Of a DNA stretch of 60,459 nucleotides, positions 34,944-43,062 are shown piece by piece; the stretch's first letter is position 1; the number at the start of each line of letters is the position of its first letter. Made by a program: the position numbers and the translations under genes. The stretch is taken from positions 1 to 60,459 of the forward strand of contig MNDE01000040.1 in NCBI GenBank assembly GCA_001914785.1, given 5' to 3'. This DNA is from Acidobacteria bacterium 13_2_20CM_57_17 (lineage in GTDB: Bacteria > Acidobacteriota > Terriglobia > Acidiferrales > UBA7541). The notes below the pieces were generated by a model. It saw nothing but the letters and a program-made list of their open reading frames with translations. It made no database searches and had not been told where the DNA came from.

Positions 34944-36089
34944 TTAATCGCCGCCCACTTCGTCAAAATAAGGCTTGCAGGGAACCAGCCGCGCCTCGCT
35001 GCCGTCGTGGACCGCGTAAGAAGCCTGTTTGTTCGGCTCATAGCCATTGCGCCACAGGGAAGCTGCGCCGTGCACGCCGTCTTTATTGATCGCATAAAAA
35101 TAAATGTGAAATGTTCCGAGCTTTTTCTTGTCGTTCTTGTAGTTGCGCGCAATCCGCGCCATCGCTTCGAGGCAAGCGTCTGTGGGCGATTTCCCCTGCC
35201 GCATCATTTCAATAATCGTATGCCCGCCGGAAATCTTGATGTTTTCCTCGCCCTTGCCCGTTGATCCCGCCGCGCCCACTTCATTGTCTACGCAGCAGCC
35301 CGCCCCGATAATCGGCGAATCTCCGACGCGGCCCGGTATTTTCCATGACAAGCCTGAAGTCGTGGTGGTTGCGGAAATGTCGCCGTTCGCATCCACTGCC
35401 ATGCACGGAATCGTCCCTGTCGGCGGATGCGCAATCACCCGCTCAGCGTAGGCAATCTGCTTTTCATCGCCGTCGAAAATTGCCGCGACATGTTCTTTCC
35501 ATTCCGGCGAATCAATTCCCGGCCGCCAGTTGAAAGAAGACTTCGCCTTCCAAGCCAGCCAGATCTTCCGCGAATGCTCCGTCAGAAGATTCATTTCTTC
35601 GAATCCTTCGGCCACCGCAAATCGCCGCGCCCCGTCTCCTACGATCATCACGTGGTTGGTCTTCTCCATGACCGTTTTCGCCAGTCGCGACACATTCTTG
35701 ATTCGCCGCACGCTGGCAACCGACCCCGCCCGGTGCGTCGGCCCGTGCATCACGCTGGCGTCCAGCTCCACTTCGCCTTCTTCATTCGGCAATCCGCCGT
35801 AGCCCACGGAATCGTCGTTCGGATCGTCTTCGACGACCGTTACGGCCGCCACCACGGCGTCCAGCGTGTCCCCGCCCTTCTTCAGAATGTCCATGCCTTT
35901 ATCAAGCGCATGCAGTCCATTGGCGCTGGAAATAATCAGCGGCCGCTTTCCCTGTGCTGCTGGCGCGAGATTCGAAAGAGCCGCCAGGCTGCCGTTCGAA
36001 CGCGCTCCTCCAAACAATTTGCCAGCGCTGGCAACAGCACTCCCCGCCAGCGAAGTCAGAAAAAATTTACGCCGTGACCAAAGTTCCAT
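34944..36089 (-). CDS. Exported N4-(beta-GlcNAc)-L-asparaginase / isoaspartyl peptidase family Ntn hydrolase
   Basis: 381 residues; GAGGAGGGA precedes the ATG. A twin-arginine signal (SRRKFFLTSLAGSAVASA) suggests folded export. The Ntn-hydrolase autocleavage region is DISATTTTSGLSWKIPGRVG, with Thr242 the predicted nucleophile by alignment to human aspartylglucosaminidase, followed by DSPIIGAGCCVDNEVGAAGSTGKGE. The N-terminal half has the family's VEDDPNDDSVGYGGLPNEEGEVELDASVMHG. It probably removes Asn/isoAsp or GlcNAc-Asn groups. Confidence 0.92.
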   Translation of the reverse strand: MELWSRRKFFLTSLAGSAVASAGKLFGGARSNGSLAALSNLAPAAQGKRPLIISSANGLHALDKGMDILKKGGDTLDAVVAAVTVVEDDPNDDSVGYGGLPNEEGEVELDASVMHGPTHRAGSVASVRRIKNVSRLAKTVMEKTNHVMIVGDGARRFAVAEGFEEMNLLTEHSRKIWLAWKAKSSFNWRPGIDSPEWKEHVAAIFDGDEKQIAYAERVIAHPPTGTIPCMAVDANGDISATTTTSGLSWKIPGRVGDSPIIGAGCCVDNEVGAAGSTGKGEENIKISGGHTIIEMMRQGKSPTDACLEAMARIARNYKNDKKKLGTFHIYFYAINKDGVHGAASLWRNGYEPNKQASYAVHDGSEARLVPCKPYFDEVGGD

Positions 36090-36209
36090 GGGAAATCCCT
36101 CCTCAGTGCGCGCACTGCAATATACAACAGTTGCTCTCCCACAGTTCAGCGGCGGGTTTGTCCGATGGTGAGTGCGCGCCCTCGGCGATTCGAACGCCGG
36201 GCATCTTCT

Positions 36210-37574
36210 CTAACTGGAAGCGGCGGGCTTCGCGGGAAATTCGCCTTCCCAGCGCGCAATCACCACGCACGCAACGCAATTCCCAAGAACAGTGACCGCG
36301 GTTCTGCCCATGTCCATGAGCTGATCGATCGCGAAGAGTAGAAATAACGGCTCCATCGGCAAGTGAAACGAAGTCGCGGCGCCGAAAACAATCAGCAGTG
36401 AAGCGCGCGCCACTCCCGCCGTTCCTTTGCTGCTGATCAAAAGAGTCAGAATCATCAAAGCTTGCTGGCCGATGCTCAGGTGCAGTCCCGCGGCCTGCAC
36501 CACAAAAAATAACGCCAGCGATTGATACAAACTCGCGCCGTCCATGTTGAAGCTGTAACCAGTGGGGAGAACGAACGCGACGATTTCGCGCGGCACACCA
36601 AAAGATTCTAGTTGCTCGATCGCGCTGGGCAGAGTTGCCTCGGAGCTTGCCGTCGCGAATCCGATAGTTACCGGTTCGGCGGCAGCGTTGATAAATCGCC
36701 TGAGGGGAATGCGCGCCCACAACACAATTGGAAGCAAAACGCAAACGATGAAAAAAGCAAGAGCCACGTACATCGTCGCGAGCAGCTTCGCCAACGGAAG
36801 AAGGACTCCCAGGCCCAAGTGGCCGACGGTGTAAGCGACAGCGCCGAAGACGCCGAGGGGAGCGGCGTACATCACCAGGTTCGTGAACTTGAACATGGTT
36901 TCCGAAAGGCTTTCCGCGAATGCGAGTATCGGGCGCCGCTTCGAATCGGGAACAAGAGCGAGCGCCATCGCGAAGAGCACGCTGAAAACCACGATTTGCA
37001 GGACCTGCCCTTCAGCGACGGACTTCGCAATGTTCTCCGGAAAAATATCCGTGATGAGTTGTGTCGCGGTGTGCGGCGAAACACTCAGTGATTGCGCCGC
37101 GGCAGACGGAGGCAAGTGGACGCCTTCGCCGGCGCGGCTGATATGAATCGCCGCGTACCCAATCAGCATGGCGACGGTGGAAACCAATTCGAAATAAATG
37201 AGCGATTTGATGCCGAGCCGCCCGACTTTTTTCAAATCAGAGTGCCCGGCGATGCCGACAACGAGGACGCCGAAAAGGAGTGGCGCGATAATCACTTTGA
37301 TAAGACGGAGAAAAATCGTGCCGAGCAATTGCAGATTTACAGCGACGGCGGGAGCGTCGTAGCCAAGTTCCGCGCCGGCGAGGAGTCCGACAAAAATCCA
37401 AGTCGTCAGCGAGCGCCGCGAAGTGGCATACGCCGCGATAAAAAAAATCGCCAGCCAACGCAGGAACGTTGGGAGCAACGCAGGGAGCGGCAAAATGTGA
37501 GCGCCGGCGAGGAGCGATGCCGCGATGGCAATCGTTGCGGCGGCGACGGCCGCGGCAAGAAATTTGTTTTTCAT
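36210..37574 (-). CDS. Dicarboxylate/amino-acid:cation symporter (SDF family)
   Basis: 454 residues, DctA/GltP/GltT-like, with about eight membrane segments. Motifs: LIKVIIAPLLFGVLVVGIAGHSD, the serine-rich hairpin ATASSEATLPSAIEQL, and GYSFNMDGASLYQSLALFF (family NMDGT, here NMDGA), plus LISSKGTAGVARAS. Imports C4-dicarboxylates or acidic amino acids with sodium or protons. A function with the neighbouring asparaginase (Asp uptake or handling) is possible but not shown. Confidence 0.93.
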   Translation of the reverse strand: MKNKFLAAAVAAATIAIAASLLAGAHILPLPALLPTFLRWLAIFFIAAYATSRRSLTTWIFVGLLAGAELGYDAPAVAVNLQLLGTIFLRLIKVIIAPLLFGVLVVGIAGHSDLKKVGRLGIKSLIYFELVSTVAMLIGYAAIHISRAGEGVHLPPSAAAQSLSVSPHTATQLITDIFPENIAKSVAEGQVLQIVVFSVLFAMALALVPDSKRRPILAFAESLSETMFKFTNLVMYAAPLGVFGAVAYTVGHLGLGVLLPLAKLLATMYVALAFFIVCVLLPIVLWARIPLRRFINAAAEPVTIGFATASSEATLPSAIEQLESFGVPREIVAFVLPTGYSFNMDGASLYQSLALFFVVQAAGLHLSIGQQALMILTLLISSKGTAGVARASLLIVFGAATSFHLPMEPLFLLFAIDQLMDMGRTAVTVLGNCVACVVIARWEGEFPAKPAASS

Positions 37575-37707
37575 CGGCGCTCGATGAGAGTTTCCATCGG
37601 TGCCGAAAGGTATGCTGGTTAGCGTTGCATGTCAATGGCGAGCACTGGCAAATTTATCTCCCAATCTTCGCGCAAAGAGATGGCGGCTCTTCCATTCGCG
37701 GTGGACG

Positions 37708-40188
37708 CTACTCCACGCGCAAGGCAATGAGCGGATCGATGCGTGTGGCGCGGCGCGCGGGAAGGTAGCAAGCGAGCAGCGCGACGGCCATCAGGAGCAG
37801 TGTGATGCCCACATAGGTGAGCGGATCGGTGGCGCTTACGCCGTAGAGCAGGTTCCCGGCCATGCGGGCGACGGGCAAAGCCACGACGATGCCCACGGCC
37901 GCGCCAATTGTGGCCAGGAGCATGCCTTGCTTGAGGACTAGCCCCAGCACCTGGCGCGGTTGCGCTCCGAGAGCCATGCGCAGGCCGATTTCACTGGTGC
38001 GTTGCGCCACGGAATAGGCCAGCACGCCATAAATTCCAATCGAAGCAAGGATAAGCGCGAGCGCGCCGAACAAGCCGAGCAATGCGGCGCCCATGCGCGC
38101 GGCCCAGAGTCCCTGTCCCAAGATTTGCTGCACGGTCTGCGCGTTGGTGAACGCCAGGTTTTTGTCAATCTGCTGGACCTGAGTGCGCACGGCGCCGATC
38201 AGCGGTTCGGGGTTGCTGTTGGTGCGCACGACGAGAGTAGCGAAAGGCGAGTATTGCTGGCGCATGGGGAGGTACGCGGTGGGCTGGGGATCTTCGCCGA
38301 TTTGTCCCACGACGGTCGTTCCGACGACGCCGATCACCTGGAGCAACTCTGGTTCCTTAACGATTGCGAAGCGCTTTCCTAGCGGTTCCTGGCCCGGCCA
38401 GATGGCCTTGGCCATGGCTTCGTTAATGATGGCTACGCGGGTGGTCTTTTCGCGATCGAAATCCGTAAAGTCGCGGCCGCTGATGAGCGGGATACGCATG
38501 GTTTCGAAATGGCCGGGGGTCACGTCGTCAAAATTAACAAGCGTGCCGCGATTATTGGGATCGGTTTGTTCGCCTTCGCGAAAGATAGTGCCCGCAAAGC
38601 CGCCGCCGAACACACCGTTCGAGGACACGGAGGCGGTCACCACGCCGGGGACAGTTTTGGCGCGCTCGATGGCGTCGCGGAAAAACTGCTGCCCGTGATC
38701 CGCGTCATAACGCAGAGCGCCGAGGTCGAAATTCATTTGCAAGAGGTTCTGCGACTCGAATCCGGGATTGAATTGCTGCGCGTTTTGCATGCTGCGAAGA
38801 AACAGGCCGGAGCCGACCAGCGCCACAAGGGCCAATGCAATTTCCGAAATCACCAGCAAGCCGCGCAAGCGATTGTGGGTCCAGCCGAGAGCGCCGCCGC
38901 GGCCGCCGGTTTTCAATACTTCATTGATGTCCGTGCCGGACGCCTTGATGGCGGGAATAATCCCGAAAATCAGACCGGTGAACAGCGAAATCAGCATGGT
39001 GAATCCGAGGACGCGAGCGTCGAAGGAAAGGTCAATCGAGCCATCGACAAGGAACGGAGGGCGGAAAGACCACAGCACATTGCGTCCCCAGTACGCGACG
39101 ACAAGTCCCGCTAAGCCACCGAGCAGCGAGAGCACGGTGCTTTCCGTCAGGAGTTGGCGGACGAGACGAGCGCGTCCTGCGCCCATGGCGGCACGAATGC
39201 TCAATTCTTTTTCGCGTTTGGCGGCTTGCGCGAGCAGCAGGTTGGCGAGGTTGACGCTGGCGATCAAGAGGACCAAGCCGACCACGCTCATGAGCACGCC
39301 GCCGGCAAGAGAAAACTGCTGCCGCTGATTAATGCCCAGCGCCGATTGGTTGAGCGGAAAGAGTTCAGCGGTGCGCCCTTTATTGTCGCGCGGATATTCC
39401 TTTTCGAGGCCGGCGGCGACGGTTTTCATGGCGGCGCGGGCTTGCGCGACGTCAACCTGCGGTTTCAAGCGGCCAACGATGGAGAGCCAGCGGAAGCGGC
39501 GGTTAGATTCAAGATCCTTGAGCTGACCGGTAAGCACATAGTCGCGCATAGTGATAGGGATCCAGAGCAAGTCGGGACGGCCGAGGGACACGATACCTTT
39601 AAAGCCCGGCGGCGCCACGCCAACGACGGTGTACGGTGTGCCATTCAGGGTGATGGTCTGGCCGATGAACTTGTCATCGGAACCGAACTTGCGCGCCCAC
39701 AGGCTGTAGCTCAGAACCACTTCCGCGTTGCCGCCGATTTTCTTGTCCCCGTCGGGAATAAAGGTGCGTCCGCGATAGGGCTTCACGCCGAGCACATCGA
39801 AGAAGTTGCCGCTCACGAGCGAGGCGTTCAGTTGCTGCGGCTCGGCTTGACCGCCCCAATTCAGAGGGATGGGAAAGGTGACGGTCGCCAAGCCGGAGAA
39901 AACGTTGTTCTGGTCGCGGTAGTCCTCGTAATTGGGGAGCGAAGTGCCGGTGAGCTGGAAGTTGGCATTGGCATTGAACGTTATCGTGTCGCGCGTGAAA
40001 AGCTCCGCCAGACGCGAAGGTTCCTCGACAGGCAAAGGGTGGAGGAAGACCGCGTTGATAATCGTGAAGATGGCGGTGTTGGCCCCGATGCCGAGCGCCA
40101 GCGACAGCACGGCCACGAAGGTGAAGCCGGGGCTCTTCTTGAGCATGCGCAAGCCGCCCCGCAGGTCCTGTTGGAAGTTTCCAGCCAT
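37708..40188 (-). CDS. MacB/FtsX-type orphan permease (acidobacterial duplicated permease, ADOP)
   Basis: 826 residues with two MacB_PCD/FtsX modules. It begins LRGGLRMLKKSPGFTFVAVLSLALGIGANTAIFTIINAVFLHPLPV, the typical first module, followed by a large periplasmic domain, three membrane segments (about 290-420), then a repeat of the arrangement after GLLVISEIALALVALVGSGLF, ending with TM segments and LLACYLPARRATRIDPLIALR. No ATPase gene is adjacent. ADOP-type proteins are abundant in Acidobacteria and their substrates are unknown. This one lacks the N-terminal extension some members have. Confidence 0.9.
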   Translation of the reverse strand: MAGNFQQDLRGGLRMLKKSPGFTFVAVLSLALGIGANTAIFTIINAVFLHPLPVEEPSRLAELFTRDTITFNANANFQLTGTSLPNYEDYRDQNNVFSGLATVTFPIPLNWGGQAEPQQLNASLVSGNFFDVLGVKPYRGRTFIPDGDKKIGGNAEVVLSYSLWARKFGSDDKFIGQTITLNGTPYTVVGVAPPGFKGIVSLGRPDLLWIPITMRDYVLTGQLKDLESNRRFRWLSIVGRLKPQVDVAQARAAMKTVAAGLEKEYPRDNKGRTAELFPLNQSALGINQRQQFSLAGGVLMSVVGLVLLIASVNLANLLLAQAAKREKELSIRAAMGAGRARLVRQLLTESTVLSLLGGLAGLVVAYWGRNVLWSFRPPFLVDGSIDLSFDARVLGFTMLISLFTGLIFGIIPAIKASGTDINEVLKTGGRGGALGWTHNRLRGLLVISEIALALVALVGSGLFLRSMQNAQQFNPGFESQNLLQMNFDLGALRYDADHGQQFFRDAIERAKTVPGVVTASVSSNGVFGGGFAGTIFREGEQTDPNNRGTLVNFDDVTPGHFETMRIPLISGRDFTDFDREKTTRVAIINEAMAKAIWPGQEPLGKRFAIVKEPELLQVIGVVGTTVVGQIGEDPQPTAYLPMRQQYSPFATLVVRTNSNPEPLIGAVRTQVQQIDKNLAFTNAQTVQQILGQGLWAARMGAALLGLFGALALILASIGIYGVLAYSVAQRTSEIGLRMALGAQPRQVLGLVLKQGMLLATIGAAVGIVVALPVARMAGNLLYGVSATDPLTYVGITLLLMAVALLACYLPARRATRIDPLIALRVE

Positions 40189-40847
40189 AACGTCACCCCC
40201 GCCTAACGGTTAGGACGGTCGACGGAGACATTTGTTTCCATTCCTGTTTTCACGATTCGAGCTTCTTGCCGGGATGCCCAGGTCGCCCCTAGTTGTTGTG
40301 CTCATGAGTTCTTTTGCTCTTTATTCCCGTGAAGAGGGGATACCCCCCATTCCACGCATGAATGTGAAAACAAAACGGTTGCAAAATGGGTTCCACGTAA
40401 GTGCATGAAAAGAAAGGGACAATTTTTGTTAGATGAGGGAGAGGGGAGACCCAGAATGGAACTGAGAGCGACGGAGTAACCGGGAATTCGGCGAGCGTGG
40501 CGTCGATCAATCACGACAGATGCTACCATGAATTACATAATTTGTCAAATATAATAATAGTACTAGTATCTGGCGAAATGACATCTTTGTTCGAATGATT
40601 TTGCAAATAGAAGAAAACAAAGGGGTAGGGCTCACTGTGTATCTGCGCAATGGTTTAAGAACTCCGGACAGCGGAGGGCAGGTGGCGGGAGACGAGCAAG
40701 GAACCTCAGCCGACCAGAGGCCCGCTCTACCAAAGGCAAAGCGTGTGTGGGAGGCGGGCGCAGCAGTGCTGCGCCCCTACAAATGGTGCGGGAGGGAGAA
40801 TAGCGAGACTACTCGAATTATGGGATAGGCTCCAGATAGAAACAGTG
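40189..40847. other. Long AT-richer intergenic region
   Basis: 659 bases between the permease and the ester-cyclase gene. No convincing gene. AT content is highest around 40520-40620. A palindromic repeat lies at 40756-40780, and the segment 40330-40450 has G/C runs (GGGGATACCCCCC, TTGCAAAATGGG). It presumably holds the permease promoter. Confidence 0.5.
40756..40780. repeat. Palindromic repeat (GGGCGCAGCA type)
   Basis: GGGCGCAGCA-g-TGCTGCGCCC followed by CTAC, the mirror of the GTAG lead of the other repeats. In the intergenic region upstream of the Cap15-like locus. Confidence 0.75.
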
Positions 40848-41339
40848 TCAGGCGAGTGTTCCGGTTCTTCGCCGATGCGAAGGTTTCTTTTTTGGTTTCT
40901 TGCGAGGGCGGCCCTGCATCTGCTGAAGCAAGCCGGCTTGATCAAAGTAAATTCGTTCGGCGACGAGCTTCTCGGTCTTGTCATCGAAGAAATAGTACGT
41001 GGTTATGTCTATGCGGATGGGGTTCGCGCGCGGCTGGATCCCCATGTATTCGCCAAGGTGGGTGCCGGTCAGCACACCTTCGCACACGGTGCAGCCGGGG
41101 AGGTCGTTTTGAGATTTGATTTCGATGTGCAGGTCAGGGAGGGCCTTGCCGATCGTATCGTAGAAAGCCCGCACACCGCCGACGCCTTTGAAAACGGTAG
41201 CGACCAAGAGCATGTCGCGAAAGGCGGTCCCGGTCTGGGTGAACCCGGCGCTGGCCGCAGTCCAGTCATGCGCGTTTTCCGCGGCGATGTGGGCGGTAAC
41301 GATGCCGTGCTGACGTTGCGCTTGCTCTTCGAGAGTCAT
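40848..41339 (-). CDS. SnoaL-like / ester cyclase family protein
   Basis: 163 residues from the ATG at 41339 (a GTG at 41354 is in frame). The SnoaL-like cone fold is suggested by HGIVTAHIAAENAHDWTAASAGFT, FKGVGGVRAFYDTIGKALPDLHIEIKSQ, VCEGVLTGTHLGEYMGIQPRANPIRIDITTYYFFDDKTEKLVAERIYFDQAGLLQQM, matching the ester cyclase group. The C-terminus is a basic tail (RPRKKPKKKPSHRRRTG). The reaction is unknown. Confidence 0.8.
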   Translation of the reverse strand: MTLEEQAQRQHGIVTAHIAAENAHDWTAASAGFTQTGTAFRDMLLVATVFKGVGGVRAFYDTIGKALPDLHIEIKSQNDLPGCTVCEGVLTGTHLGEYMGIQPRANPIRIDITTYYFFDDKTEKLVAERIYFDQAGLLQQMQGRPRKKPKKKPSHRRRTGTLA

Positions 41340-41402
41340 GGCTGGGGCCCCCACTCTGCGCTTCTTCTATAGCACCGTTCCCATATCCGTTTCAATACTT
41401 TG

Positions 41403-41470
41403 GCTAGTGGGTCAGTTTGAATTTTGACCCCTGTTTCACGATTCAGAAAAATTCAAACTGACCCACTACC
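41403..41470. repeat. Long inverted-repeat (hairpin) element, copy 2
   Basis: Arms of 21 bases (41405-41425, 41448-41468; begins TAGTGGGTCAGTTTGAATTT) plus flanking bases, around a 22-base loop (GACCCCTGTTTCACGATTCA...). Near-identical arms to 29724-29791, loop diverged at several positions. Confidence 0.85.
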
Positions 41471-41711
41471 CCGTTTCCCTACTTCGTCGCACGTCGCGGC
41501 CTGCCCCTTTGGAAGAGCACTAATTTGAGCTTAAGGACGGCCAACTAGAGTAGTATGGAGATTGTAAGGGGCGTTACCACTAGCAGTTGCTTCAGACTCG
41601 GAATAATAATCGGGCCATTCTTCAGGAAGCCACTCTACCGCTAGGGACATTTCCTTTACTGGGCGCATCCTACCAATAGGTGGTGAAAGGCGCATTCAAG
41701 CGGGCCAAAGG

Positions 41712-41739
41712 CCTGTTCGGCGTTGTTGAGCCGAACAGG
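41712..41739 (+). promoter_or_regulatory. 5' hairpin overlapping the Cap15 ribosome binding region
   Basis: CCTGTTCGGC-gttgttga-GCCGAACAGG, perfect 10-base arms. The right arm ends with AGG five bases before the ATG at 41745, the only Shine-Dalgarno-like sequence, so the hairpin could mask ribosome binding. Confidence 0.65.
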
Positions 41740-41744
41740 TACAT

Positions 41745-42332
41745 ATGCATGACTACAGCACAGACGCTAGTGAACGAAGGGGCGTTCCTCTTCTGCTCGC
41801 GCTGCTGGCGATTGCCTTGGCATGGGCCTCTTCGAAATTTCTAGCGGCAATCCATCTTTCGATCCCCTGGTGGGTGGACGCTCCCTCGAGCATGGGTTTT
41901 TACGGCGCGCTGTACACCCTTTTCGACAGGTACCTCTGGCGGAACAGCTTTGTGCATAAATTGGGACTGGTGCGAGTGCCGGACCTCGAGGGGCGCTGGC
42001 GAGGTTACCTGATCACCTCCTATGACGGGCACGCGAAGCGCTACCCATTGATGATCAATATTTTCCAGAGCTGGACGGAAATTATCGTATACCTGACCAC
42101 GCCCATGTCCATGTCACGAAGCAGCACGGCAGTGATTCAAATGGACGACCCGGAAGGCGCGGCGTTGATCTACCAGTATCAGAACCAGCCGCTTGCCGAC
42201 GCGATGAAGACGATGCACATGCATTACGGAACGGCGATGTTGAGATTGTCGAGCGACGGGTGCCTGACAGGAGATTACTATGCAGGGCGGGACAGGCGAA
42301 CGTTCGGCCGGATTTGCTGCAAGAGGGCGTAG
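41745..42332 (+). CDS. Cap15-like 2TM beta-barrel protein (CBASS effector family), orphan
   Basis: 195 residues. Two membrane segments (about 14-35, PLLLALLAIALAWASSKFLA, and 45-62, APSSMGFYGALYTLF) precede a beta-rich domain (77-195): VPDLEGRWRGYLITSYDGH, INIFQSWTEIIVYLTT, SRSSTAVIQ, LIYQYQNQPLADAMKTMHMHYGTAML, LTGDYYAGRDRRTFGRI. This matches the Cap15/S-2TM-beta family, CBASS effectors in which the barrel binds a cyclic nucleotide and triggers membrane damage. No CD-NTase or other cap gene is in the window, so the role is unproven. Ends 8 bases from a convergent PilZ gene. Confidence 0.83.
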   Translation: MHDYSTDASERRGVPLLLALLAIALAWASSKFLAAIHLSIPWWVDAPSSMGFYGALYTLFDRYLWRNSFVHKLGLVRVPDLEGRWRGYLITSYDGHAKRYPLMINIFQSWTEIIVYLTTPMSMSRSSTAVIQMDDPEGAALIYQYQNQPLADAMKTMHMHYGTAMLRLSSDGCLTGDYYAGRDRRTFGRICCKRA

Positions 42333-42339
42333 GCGAGTG

Positions 42340-42690
42340 CTAGTGGAAGCCGTAGGAAAAGTTGGACCAATGGATGGGGCGCTCGCGGAATTCCACGCCA
42401 ACGAAATAGCGGCCGTTCTTGCCATGCCTGCAATAGACGACTTTCCCGCGAGCCTTGATTGCATTGGTGATTGAAGTAACTTCCACCTCTTCGCCGGGCT
42501 GCCAGGGGCGCTTGGAGGCCACGCACGCTCCGTGCGGACTGACATTGTCCGCATAAGTCTTTTCCTCCCCGTTGGTTTGCTCCTGTTTGGGGTCCGCGAG
42601 TTGGACCACAACTGCAATGGGGAGACGCTTCTCGTGTCTACCTTCGAGACTACGATCGAAAAACATGGCTTCTGGACTGCGGTCGTTCAC
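42340..42690 (-). CDS. PilZ-domain protein
   Basis: 116 residues from a GTG at 42690 with GAGG before it; an ATG at 42666 is an alternative without an obvious ribosome binding site. PilZ features: GRHEKRLPIAVVVQL (basic motif) and DNVSPHGACV (D/NxSxxG motif), then a beta barrel ending GVEFRERPIHW. Presumed c-di-GMP receptor, though the basic motif is not the canonical RxxxR. Convergent with the Cap15-like gene. Confidence 0.85.
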   Translation of the reverse strand: MNDRSPEAMFFDRSLEGRHEKRLPIAVVVQLADPKQEQTNGEEKTYADNVSPHGACVASKRPWQPGEEVEVTSITNAIKARGKVVYCRHGKNGRYFVGVEFRERPIHWSNFSYGFH

Positions 42691-43062
42691 CGGTCCTCAT
42701 GGGCGGGAGGGATGGATGAGGCTGGCACCAGCAGATTCCTCTCTCTGAGTGCCTGGGTGAACCGACGAAGAGCCGGGGCATGGGGTGAAGGCGGTCGGAG
42801 GGGACGAGAAGGAGCTGCTGTAAAGAGTCTTCAGGCACCACAGCACGATAACTAATTACCATTGAGGCTGTGCGACGGCAATCGGGTATTGCATGTAAAT
42901 AGGAGTACGCAGAAATGCTGCGGTTTTTGGCGCTCAAGATTACTGAAAAGGCACGAATTAGCTCATTTGGAAACGCTAGGCTGTCGAAAGCAGGCAGAAA
43001 ATGCGGTTTGGGAGGCCCGGTACTGCGCCACGAAGACGACGCAAGAGGACTGGGCTGGAAGG
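42691..43062. other. Intergenic region
   Basis: 372 bases between PilZ and the SLT-like lipoprotein. No supported gene. Short ORFs here lack family features. Confidence 0.5.

Larger units (their letters stand above)
41340..41744. other. Intergenic region upstream of the Cap15-like gene
   Basis: About 405 bases. Contains the second hairpin element (41403-41470) and a short hairpin (41712-41739) just before the Cap15 start. Otherwise no gene seen. Confidence 0.6.

Noticed and set aside
39154..40206. Plus-strand ORF of 350 residues opposite the permease
   Set aside because: Antisense to the clear MacB/FtsX permease; no ribosome binding site or motif.
40595..40828. Plus-strand ORF of 77 residues in the long gap
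   Set aside because: Includes the palindromic repeat and lacks a ribosome binding site or similarity.
41745..42690. Complete CBASS operon
   Set aside because: Only the Cap15-like effector is present; the neighbour is PilZ, and no CD-NTase, Cap2 or Cap3 is seen.
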